From an uncultured Eubacterium sp. (lineage in GTDB: Bacteria; Bacillota; Clostridia; Lachnospirales; CAG-274): DNA of 8,805 nucleotides. The notes beneath the pieces were generated by a model that did not search any database, was not told the DNA's origin, and saw only the letters and a program-made list of their open reading frames with translations. Location: assembly GCA_900543365.1 (NCBI GenBank), contig UQRG01000053.1, positions 1 through 8,805 on the forward strand, written 5' to 3'. The position numbers were made by a program, and so were the translations under genes. Shown here one piece after another: positions 1 to 5,362 of the stretch (positions are counted from its first letter, which is position 1; each line of letters opens with the position of its first letter).

Positions 1-1247
1 ATCCAGCCTCCAACAGCACCAACGACAACTGGAAGTATTAATATTGTACCAACAAGAAAAAGAAATGTTCTTGTAAAAGATATAATGGCTGATACTTTAC
101 CATTCGACAAAGCTGTAAACCAAGCAGAGGCAAATATATTAATACCCATAAATAATAAAGCAAAAGAATATCTTCTAAATCCATATAATGAAATATCATA
201 AACATTATTTTTATAGGGAGTAAATATCAGCAAAATATTATCTATAAAAATATGAGAACAGACAAAACCTAATAATCCACAAATAACCACAATAAATAAA
301 CTGCTTTTAAATATTCTCTTTAATTGATTAATATTTCTTTGACCATATTTAAAGCTAACAATTGGTGCAATACCATTAGAATATCCAAAAAATATTGCTG
401 TAAACACAAATTCAAGATACAAAACAATAGTAATTGATGCTACACCGTCTTCCCCATAAAATTTAAGAAAAATATAGTTAAAAAGGAAAGTTGTAATAGC
501 ATTTGCTAAGTTAGTAACCATTTCTGACGAACCATTTGTACAGGCAGAAATTAACAACTTTTCCTCTGCCTTTGGCTTAACAAAATACAAGTGTTTCTTT
601 CTAAAAAAAGCAAAATAAACTAAACCTACTACAGCAGAAACAGAATAACCAATACCAGTAGCAACAGCAGCACCAGCAATTCCCATATTAAAACAAACAA
701 TAAATAAATAATCTAACACAATATTCGCCACGCCTGAAGCAACCGTCACTATTAAGCCAATAGTAGGCTTACCTGCTGTAACAAAAAAAATTTGAAAAGC
801 AGTTTGTAGTAAAAAGCAAGGTGCAAAAATAAACAAAATACTTAAGTAAAGTTTGCAAAGCTCTAATTGTTGTTCAGTAGCTCCAAAAGCTTTAACAATA
901 TTGCTCAAAAATAAATTTCCTAATATAGCTATAAAAATACCTATTAAAAATTCTATCATTACAAGATAAGAAAAATTTTCCCTCGCTTGTTCATTTTTAT
1001 CCTCACCCATTCTTTTTGCAATAATTGCATTTCCACCTGTAGCAATCATTATACCTATTGCCATTTCAATACTAATAGCAGGATATACCATATTAACAGC
1101 AGACAAAGCAGTAGTTCCTACATATCGTGAAACAAAAGCACCATCAACAATAGTGTACAAAGATAAAAATACCATCATTATCATATTAGGTAAAGCAAAA
1201 ATTAACAAAGATATAAGTGAATAGTTTTTTCCAAGTGAGTTATTCAT
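1..1247 (-). CDS. MATE-family multidrug/cation antiporter, MepA-like (partial, C-terminus off the window)
   Basis: This is an inner-membrane efflux protein that would export drugs or cationic compounds using a Na+ or H+ gradient. I translated the reverse strand by hand: 415 codons stay open from the ATG at 1247-1245 to the left edge. Visible MATE features are the N-terminal segment TIVDGAFVSRYVG (residues 32-44) followed by ALSAVNMVYP, the loop AIIAKRMGEDKNEQA (74-88), and the second-half equivalent ending YGQRNINQLKRIF (301-313). About ten hydrophobic helices can be read. Full-length MepA-type proteins are about 450 residues, so only about 35-40 residues are missing. The start is set by GAGGAGG six bases upstream, and the gene overlaps the end of the marR gene by 8 nt, so the two are probably translated together. 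The substrate cannot be told from sequence. Confidence 0.93.
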   Translation of the reverse strand, partial: MNNSLGKNYSLISLLIFALPNMIMMVFLSLYTIVDGAFVSRYVGTTALSAVNMVYPAISIEMAIGIMIATGGNAIIAKRMGEDKNEQARENFSYLVMIEFLIGIFIAILGNLFLSNIVKAFGATEQQLELCKLYLSILFIFAPCFLLQTAFQIFFVTAGKPTIGLIVTVASGVANIVLDYLFIVCFNMGIAGAAVATGIGYSVSAVVGLVYFAFFRKKHLYFVKPKAEEKLLISACTNGSSEMVTNLANAITTFLFNYIFLKFYGEDGVASITIVLYLEFVFTAIFFGYSNGIAPIVSFKYGQRNINQLKRIFKSSLFIVVICGLLGFVCSHIFIDNILLIFTPYKNNVYDISLYGFRRYSFALLFMGINIFASAWFTALSNGKVSAIISFTRTFLFLVGTILILPVVVGAVGGW

Positions 1248-1695
1248 TTTCCGCCTCCTCTTTAAGAGCCTTGTAAAAGGCAATATTTGATTTTACCAGT
1301 TGCAAACACATATTTTCTCCTATTTTTTTCATTGCTTCAATTTCAACTTTATGCACCTTATTCATAACTTCTTCCAAATATATTTCACCTATAGGTGTAA
1401 GGGTAATTAACTTTTCTTTTTTATTTCCTTCTTCTGTTTTTAAAATAACATATTTATTTTTAACAAAATCAAGTAATATACTATGAACAGTTGATTTTGA
1501 TAACTGGAGAATTTGACAAATATGTTTTTGTGTACATTTTCTATATTCTTCAATCACATATAATACCATTAGTCCATTATAGCTTAATCCACATTTTTTA
1601 GCCAAAACACTATAAACGGAAACTATACCATCAACTGCATAATTCATCATACGGATTTGCTCTTTAATCTTTTCATTCATTTCAAACACCTTCAA
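1240..1695 (-). CDS. MarR-family winged-helix transcriptional regulator
   Basis: This 151-residue protein has the usual MarR length and layout: N-terminal dimerisation helices (about 8-50), a helix-turn-helix with recognition helix around LSKSTVHSILLDFV (65-78), a basic wing (about 85-99), then LTPIGEIYLEEV and a long C-terminal dimerisation helix. Such proteins repress their own operon until a ligand releases them from DNA. It sits directly upstream of, and overlaps, a MATE exporter gene, so its likely job is control of that exporter. The start is ambiguous: a TTG at 1695 preceded by GAAGGTGA, or an ATG five codons later (1680-1678) preceded by a second AAGGTG. Both have workable spacing, and five residues are at stake. 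Four cysteines (35, 53, 60, 130) are present; redox sensing is possible but nothing shows it. Confidence 0.92.
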   Translation of the reverse strand: MKVFEMNEKIKEQIRMMNYAVDGIVSVYSVLAKKCGLSYNGLMVLYVIEEYRKCTQKHICQILQLSKSTVHSILLDFVKNKYVILKTEEGNKKEKLITLTPIGEIYLEEVMNKVHKVEIEAMKKIGENMCLQLVKSNIAFYKALKEEAENE

Positions 1696-1719
1696 AATAG
1701 TTCACCTTCTCACCATTTT

Positions 1720-1748
1720 AATATAGTACGAATTCGTACTATTGTCAA
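1720..1748 (-). promoter_or_regulatory. Sigma-A promoter of the marR-MATE operon
   Basis: On the minus strand, TTGACA (1748-1743) and TATATT (1725-1720) are separated by exactly 17 nt. The -35 is a perfect consensus. Transcription would begin near 1713, giving a leader of only about 18 nt before the TTG start, which still includes the AAGGTG ribosome binding site. The 17-nt spacer lies wholly within a palindrome, so repressor binding would block the polymerase directly. Confidence 0.85.
1723..1742. promoter_or_regulatory. Perfect 20-bp palindrome, probable MarR operator
   Basis: The sequence ATAGTACGAATTCGTACTAT is identical to its reverse complement over all 20 bp, centred between 1732 and 1733. 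It fills the whole spacer of the marR promoter and reaches into the -10 element. Perfect or near-perfect inverted repeats of this size at their own promoters are typical MarR-family operators. The assignment to this regulator is an inference from position and symmetry. Confidence 0.8.
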
Positions 1749-1777
1749 CAGATAATTTATTTTTTATAAAAGTTATA

Positions 1778-1806
1778 TTGAAATTTTACAAAAAAAGTGG
1801 GATACT
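1778..1806 (+). promoter_or_regulatory. Extended -10 sigma-A promoter of mazG
   Basis: TTGAAA (1778-1783) and GATACT (1801-1806) are 17 nt apart, and a TG one base upstream of the -10 (1798-1799) makes it an extended -10 promoter. The expected start site is near 1813, leaving a leader of about 23 nt before the mazG ATG. It is back to back with the marR promoter; the A/T-rich stretch between the two -35 elements (1749-1777) could act as an UP element for either. Confidence 0.65.
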
Positions 1807-1835
1807 ATATTTATTAAGAAATAACGAGGTAAATT

Positions 1836-2591
1836 ATGGATAAAAAATACAATATTAACGACTTAAAAAATGTAATGAAAAAACTTTTAAGTGAAAACGG
1901 TTGCCCTTGGGATAAAGCACAGACACATCAAAGCCTAAAAAAATACTTTATTGAAGAAACATACGAGGTTATTGATGCCATTAATAACAATGATAAAGAT
2001 AATTTGTGTGAAGAATTGGGCGATGTTTTATTTCAAGTAATTTTTCACAGTGAATTAGCTGAAAAAAAAAATCTATTTTTATTTGACGATGTTGTAGATG
2101 GTATTACAAAAAAAATGATAAATAGGCATCCCCATATATTTTCAGATAATAAAATTTCATCTATATCTGATATAAATTTAAAATGGGATAGCATAAAAAA
2201 GCAGGAAAAAGGATATAAAAGTAATGTGGAAATAATTAAAAGTGTTCCCAAATCCTTACCTGCACTAATGAGAAGTGAAAAAATAATATCTAAAGCACAA
2301 AAAACCAAACTAGATAACATTAATTTAAGTGAATTAATAAAAGAAAATAACAAATTATCAGCATCATTAGAAAACATAAATTCTTTGGATAATATGGAAA
2401 AAATGTCATTTATTGGTAAATTTATACTGAATTTATCAAAAATTTCATATTTTTTACAAATAAATGCTGAATTTTCCTTGACAAATGCATTAGAAATGTA
2501 TATAAATAATCTTGAGACCATTGAAAAGGCTAATGTAACCGCTGGAGGAATTGATGAGGATACAAGTTCCGAGGGGACAATAGCAGATTAA
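1836..2591 (+). CDS. mazG: MazG nucleoside triphosphate pyrophosphohydrolase with a degenerate C-terminal half
   Basis: MazG hydrolyses (d)NTPs to the monophosphate and pyrophosphate, clearing abnormal nucleotides. The N-terminal domain is intact: GCPWDKAQTHQSLKKYFIEE (22-41), metal-binding acidic residues E40, E41, E44, then EELGD (59-63) with E60 and D63, followed by NRHPHIF (96-102). The linker SLPALMRSEKI (140-150) is also family-like. The second MazG repeat is recognisable only by hydrophobic pattern: where an EExGD-type motif is expected, residues 187-201 have no acidic metal ligands. At 251 residues it is close to the usual length of about 260, so it is not truncated. The last 17 residues are a Gly/Ser/Thr/acidic tail. 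The start is set by GAGGT five bases before the ATG. In Clostridia mazG commonly precedes hup and rqcP, as here. Confidence 0.93.
   Translation: MDKKYNINDLKNVMKKLLSENGCPWDKAQTHQSLKKYFIEETYEVIDAINNNDKDNLCEELGDVLFQVIFHSELAEKKNLFLFDDVVDGITKKMINRHPHIFSDNKISSISDINLKWDSIKKQEKGYKSNVEIIKSVPKSLPALMRSEKIISKAQKTKLDNINLSELIKENNKLSASLENINSLDNMEKMSFIGKFILNLSKISYFLQINAEFSLTNALEMYINNLETIEKANVTAGGIDEDTSSEGTIAD
2478..2506 (+). promoter_or_regulatory. Sigma-A promoter for hup inside the mazG 3' end
   Basis: A perfect TTGACA (2478-2483) and TATAAA (2501-2506) are spaced by 17 nt and point at hup. They lie in mazG codons 215-224. The predicted start near 2513 gives a leader of about 100 nt. HU is normally needed in far larger amounts than MazG, and a terminator follows hup, so a dedicated promoter makes sense. 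The call rests on consensus match and context. Confidence 0.65.
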
Positions 2592-2612
2592 AATATAAGG
2601 AGGATTTTTTCA

Positions 2613-2888
2613 ATGAACAAATCAGAATTAGCAACAAAGATGGCTGAAAAGTCAGGTTTAAAGAAAGCAGATGCTGAAAAGGCTTTAAAGGCTTTCATTG
2701 ACACTGTAACTGAAGAGTTAGTAAATGGTGGCGATGTTAGATTAGTTGGTTTTGGTACTTTTGATGTTAAAGAAAGAGAAGCTCGTACAGGTGTAAACCC
2801 AAGAACTGGCGAAAAGATGGATATTGCTGCTTCTAAAGCTCCTAGATTTAAGGTTGGTAAAGCTTTTAAGGATGCTGTAAACCAGTAA
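2613..2888 (+). CDS. hup: HU-family nucleoid-associated DNA-binding protein
   Basis: HU is a dimeric architectural protein that bends and compacts DNA. The 91-residue product matches the family in length and sequence throughout: MNKSELATKMAEKSGL start, GFGTFDVKEREARTG (46-60), the flexible DNA-clasping arm with NPRTGEK and its intercalating proline P63 (62-68), and the ending APRFKVGKAFKDAVN (76-90). The ribosome binding site AAGGAGG lies nine bases before the ATG and is among the strongest in the window. Codon use is less A/T-skewed than in mazG, fitting high expression. A promoter within mazG and a terminator just downstream bracket the gene. Confidence 0.98.
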   Translation: MNKSELATKMAEKSGLKKADAEKALKAFIDTVTEELVNGGDVRLVGFGTFDVKEREARTGVNPRTGEKMDIAASKAPRFKVGKAFKDAVNQ

Positions 2889-2907
2889 TAATACTTAATT
2901 GATTAAT

Positions 2908-2945
2908 AAAAAGGTGTGGAATATGCCACACCTTTTTATATTTTT
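2908..2945 (+). terminator. Intrinsic terminator after hup
   Basis: The inverted repeat AAAAAGGTGTGG (2908-2919) and CCACACCTTTTT (2926-2937) forms a 12-bp stem with a 6-nt loop, followed by TATATTTTT. The GC-rich core is GGTGTGG/CCACACC. The rqcP ribosome binding site begins immediately after the T-tract, so genes downstream depend on readthrough or a further promoter. Confidence 0.88.
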
Positions 2946-2957
2946 GGAGGGTATATA

Positions 2958-3197
2958 ATGAGATTAGACAAATATTTAAAGGTTAGTAGAATAATAAAGA
3001 GAAGAACTGTTGCTAATGAGGCTTGTGATGCTGGCAGAGTAGAAGTAAATGGAAAAGTTGCAAAGGCCGGACTTGATATTAAAGTTGGAGATATTATTGA
3101 AATTTCATTTGGCACAAACAAGTCTAAGTACGAAGTATTGTCAACACAAGAGATTGTTAGGAAAGAAAATGCTCAAGAAATGTATAAGTCACTTTAA
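2958..3197 (+). CDS. rqcP: RqcP (YabO), S4-domain ribosome quality control factor
   Basis: This 79-residue protein is almost entirely one S4 RNA-binding domain: MRLDKYLKVSRIIKRRTVAN (1-20), then ACDAGRVEVNGK (22-33) and KVGDIIEISFG (42-52). In Bacillus subtilis the homologue works with RqcH on obstructed 50S subunits, adding C-terminal alanine tails to stalled nascent chains. The ATG at 2958 is chosen because GGAGGG lies six bases upstream and the family begins with MRLDKYL. A longer reading from 2916 would start inside the terminator hairpin and is rejected. It is followed after 48 nt by yabP, the usual clostridial order. Confidence 0.94.
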   Translation: MRLDKYLKVSRIIKRRTVANEACDAGRVEVNGKVAKAGLDIKVGDIIEISFGTNKSKYEVLSTQEIVRKENAQEMYKSL

Positions 3198-3245
3198 TGA
3201 AACATATAAATAGCTATATATTTAACAAGTCAGGAGGTCATAATT

Positions 3246-3509
3246 TTGGAAAATACAAATCATTCCATTACTATTGACAACAGAGAAAAATTTAATGCCT
3301 CTGGCATTATAGACATACTAAGTTTTGATGAAGAAACAATAGTAGCCCAGACTAATAATGGCATACTCATAATAAGAGGTAGTAATCTCCACATATCAAG
3401 CCTTAATCTTGATAAAGGAATCTTGACTGCTGATGGCAATATATCCGGCATAAATTATGACAACGAATCTACTTCAAAAGGTGGATTATTAGGTCGATTA
3501 TTTAGATGA
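3246..3509 (+). CDS. yabP: YabP, sporulation protein
   Basis: YabP is a small protein required for normal spore formation in B. subtilis, where it belongs to the mother-cell SigE regulon; its molecular role is not established. The 87-residue product shows the family pattern: HSITIDNREKFNASGIIDIL (6-25), FDEETIVAQTNNGILIIRGS (27-46), LHISSLNLDKGILTADGNI (48-66), and the final GGLLGRLFR. It begins with TTG, supported by AGGAGGTC seven bases upstream. Its stop overlaps the ATG of yabQ as ATGA, so the two are translationally coupled. Confidence 0.9.
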   Translation: MENTNHSITIDNREKFNASGIIDILSFDEETIVAQTNNGILIIRGSNLHISSLNLDKGILTADGNISGINYDNESTSKGGLLGRLFR

Positions 3510-4390
3510 TATTATCATTTACATATCAATGCAAGTTATTTATGCTAACAATAGTACTGGGACTATTGTTAGCATTTTTATACCATATTTTTTATATACT
3601 TTCAAAGACAACTAAACTTAACAAAATAATAAAAGGCATATTTGATATTATTTATTGGTCACTATTTGCCTTAATACTATTTCTTGTTATGCTGAAATTT
3701 AATAGTGGCGAAGTAAGACCCTTTGCAATTTTAGGTTCAATTCTAGGTATGATTATTTACTATGCAGCTATAAAGAATATAATGGACACACTAATATTTT
3801 ATATTTTTAAATACATTAAGATAATATTTTTGTTACTATTAACTATAATTTCTACCCCATTTAAACTAGTTTTATATCCATTTTTTAAAATTTACAACAC
3901 TATTGCATTTTTTTTGAAAAAACACTTGAAAAAATATGTAAAATATGAGAAAATTAACTTGTATAAAAATATAAAGAAATTTACGGGAGTGACAGGCTTG
4001 ACTGCTGCATTTAAGAAAAGAAAAAGGAAATTTAATATTTTGTGGGCATTAGTTATGATTATAACAATATGTATATTTGCTGTTGCCCTCTGTTATCAAT
4101 ATATAGCCCATATTCAATTAGATACAGCTAAACAAGAAATTGATGTTCAAATTGCTGAGGCTAAGGCAGAAAGTGCTGCTCTTACAAAACAATACGAAAA
4201 TCAGGATAGTCCCGAATTTATAGAAAAAGTAGCTCGTGAAAAGCTTAATATGGTTTATCCTTCTGAACTTGTTTATATTAATGCTAATTCAGAAGAAGGC
4301 AAAAAGCTCCTTAATTCAATAAGACGAGCAAGCTCTAAAACTACAGATGATAATAATAACCAATCTGAATCAAGTAATCGAGTAGAATAA
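3506..4390 (+). CDS. YabQ-DivIC fusion: sporulation membrane protein joined to an FtsB/DivIC division protein
   Basis: This single 294-residue frame carries two normally separate proteins. Residues 1 to about 155 are YabQ-like: a polytopic membrane region with hydrophobic spans near 10-31, 46-64, 74-90 and 97-116, and a basic end; YabQ is needed for spore cortex formation in B. subtilis. Residues from about 165 onward form a complete FtsB/DivIC (septum formation initiator) protein: a basic cytoplasmic patch KKRKRK (170-175), one membrane span (177-200), an external coiled coil (204-232), and the signature EFIEKVAREKLNMVYPSELV (237-256), with an acidic/Asn-rich tail. FtsB/DivIC partners FtsL and DivIB at the septum. 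yabQ and divIC are adjacent in related genomes; here no stop separates them. The ATG overlaps the yabP stop and has only a weak ribosome binding site, so coupling is likely. A separate internal start may release DivIC alone. Confidence 0.85.
   Translation: MILSFTYQCKLFMLTIVLGLLLAFLYHIFYILSKTTKLNKIIKGIFDIIYWSLFALILFLVMLKFNSGEVRPFAILGSILGMIIYYAAIKNIMDTLIFYIFKYIKIIFLLLLTIISTPFKLVLYPFFKIYNTIAFFLKKHLKKYVKYEKINLYKNIKKFTGVTGLTAAFKKRKRKFNILWALVMIITICIFAVALCYQYIAHIQLDTAKQEIDVQIAEAKAESAALTKQYENQDSPEFIEKVAREKLNMVYPSELVYINANSEEGKKLLNSIRRASSKTTDDNNNQSESSNRVE
3985..4000 (+). promoter_or_regulatory. Candidate internal ribosome binding site and TTG start for DivIC
   Basis: At the join of the two domains, GGGAGTG (3985-3991) lies six bases before an in-frame TTG (3998-4000), codon 165 of the fusion. 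Starting there would yield a 130-residue protein beginning before the basic patch, exactly a DivIC of normal length. TTG starts with good ribosome binding sites occur elsewhere in the window (yabP, probably marR). Whether it is used cannot be seen from sequence. Confidence 0.4.
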
Positions 4391-4405
4391 TCAAATATTT
4401 TCACC

Positions 4406-4435
4406 AAAGCAACTATTGTTATAGTTGCTTTTTTT
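4406..4435 (+). terminator. Intrinsic terminator ending the mazG-to-yabQ/divIC operon
   Basis: AAAGCAACTAT (4406-4416) and ATAGTTGCTTT (4421-4431) form an 11-bp stem with a TGTT loop, followed by a run of T to 4435. It lies 15 nt after the stop codon of the YabQ-DivIC frame. Confidence 0.88.
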
Positions 4436-4453
4436 ATTTATTTTTGTTATAAT
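4425..4453 (+). promoter_or_regulatory. Extended -10 sigma-A promoter for the right-hand operon
   Basis: TTGCTT (4425-4430) and a perfect TATAAT (4448-4453) are 17 nt apart, with TG one base before the -10 (4445-4446). The -35 lies in the descending arm of the preceding terminator, so the two elements share bases. Transcription would start near 4460, giving a leader of about 60 nt. Confidence 0.7.
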
Positions 4454-4519
4454 TGAGGTGTATATCAAAATATTTTTTGAAACAATTAACTATGATTAAA
4501 ATTTAATGAGGTGAAATTT

Positions 4520-5362
4520 ATGGCATTTGGTATGAGAGCACACGATTTAGGTGGAAAGCAAACTTTCAATCAGCTTATTGATAAGCTTACTGAACATAAA
4601 ATTGATACAATTCAGCTTGCATTTAAAAAGTCAATTATGGATATTGATTTTACAACTGGTCATTACAACCCAGGTTTAGGTCGCTTTATTAGCAAAAGAC
4701 TTGCTGATAACAATATTCATGTAGCCGTTTTAGGTTGTTATATTAACCCAACTAATCCTGACGAATCTAAGAGAAAAGCTGAAGTTGCAAGATTTATTGA
4801 GCATTTAAAGTATGCAAAGGCTATTGGTGCTGATATGGTTGGTACTGAAACTGGCAGACTTGACGAGGACTTTAACATTGTTCCGGGTACTTACACTGAA
4901 ACCTGCTACCAAAGACTTTTAAAATCAATGAGAGAAATTGTTGATGCAGCAGAAAAGCTTGGTGTTATTGTAGGTGTTGAAGGTGTTGCCACACATACTC
5001 TTTATTCACCGGAAATGATGCAGAGATTTTTAGATGATATTAACTCTCCAAATGTAGAAGTTATACTTGACCCAGTAAACCTTCTTGACAGAAACAATTA
5101 CCAAAATCAAGAAGCTGTTATTGCAAAGGCATTTAAATATTATGGTGACAGAATTTCTGTAATGCACATTAAGGACTTTAAGCTTGATGAAAATGGTGAT
5201 GTAGCTTTTGAACAGGTAGGCGAAGGTTTATTTAATTATACTCCATTGTTTAAAGAATTAAAGGCATCTAAGCCACATATTACAATGCTTATTGAAAACT
5301 CAAACGGTGGCAGATACCACAGTGACTGTGAATATTTACAGAAAATCTATGACGAAGCTTAA
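4520..5362 (+). CDS. Sugar-phosphate isomerase/epimerase-like TIM-barrel protein
   Basis: This 280-residue cytosolic protein belongs to the xylose-isomerase-like TIM-barrel superfamily (AP endonuclease 2 fold). Probable divalent-metal ligands at the barrel's C-terminal strand ends are E154 (GVEGVATH), D184 (ILDPVN), H216 (VMHIKDF) and E259 (LIEN), the usual E-D-H-E set of sugar isomerases and epimerases, and the VGEG (233-236) stretch after the His strand also fits them. The exact substrate is not identifiable; isomerisation or epimerisation of a sugar, sugar phosphate or inositol-type compound is the family expectation. The ATG at 4520 is chosen over an in-frame GTG at 4511, because that GTG is part of the GAGGTG ribosome binding site. 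It is first in its operon and overlaps the next gene by 14 nt. Confidence 0.85.
   Translation: MAFGMRAHDLGGKQTFNQLIDKLTEHKIDTIQLAFKKSIMDIDFTTGHYNPGLGRFISKRLADNNIHVAVLGCYINPTNPDESKRKAEVARFIEHLKYAKAIGADMVGTETGRLDEDFNIVPGTYTETCYQRLLKSMREIVDAAEKLGVIVGVEGVATHTLYSPEMMQRFLDDINSPNVEVILDPVNLLDRNNYQNQEAVIAKAFKYYGDRISVMHIKDFKLDENGDVAFEQVGEGLFNYTPLFKELKASKPHITMLIENSNGGRYHSDCEYLQKIYDEA

Noticed and set aside
2045..2521. Minus-strand open frame of 158 codons opposite mazG
   Set aside because: It is antisense to a clear mazG; composition is that of a mirrored A/T-rich gene and no family motif is seen.
2916..2957. Upstream extension of the rqcP frame by 14 codons from an ATG at 2916
   Set aside because: The extension starts inside the terminator hairpin and has no ribosome binding site; the family starts with MRLDKYL at 2958, which has GGAGGG before it.
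2936..3451. Minus-strand open frames opposite rqcP and yabP
   Set aside because: Both are short, antisense to recognisable genes, and show no domain.
4477..4505. TTGAAA at 4477-4482 as the -35 of the right-hand operon
   Set aside because: At 17-nt spacing the -10 would be AATTTA, a poor match; the TTGCTT/TATAAT pair upstream is far better.
4511..4519. GTG start three codons before the TIM-barrel ATG
   Set aside because: The GTG is part of the GAGGTG ribosome binding site for the ATG at 4520.
5292..5348. Longer start for the DNA glycosylase, 19 codons upstream
   Set aside because: It would lie deep in the TIM-barrel gene, has no ribosome binding site, and the added residues are unlike the family N-terminus; the protein from 5349 begins as expected.
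4520..5362. TIM-barrel protein as a true endonuclease IV acting with the glycosylase
   Set aside because: The histidine-rich nine-ligand trinuclear zinc motifs of endonuclease IV are absent; the E-D-H-E set and VGEG stretch fit sugar isomerases better.
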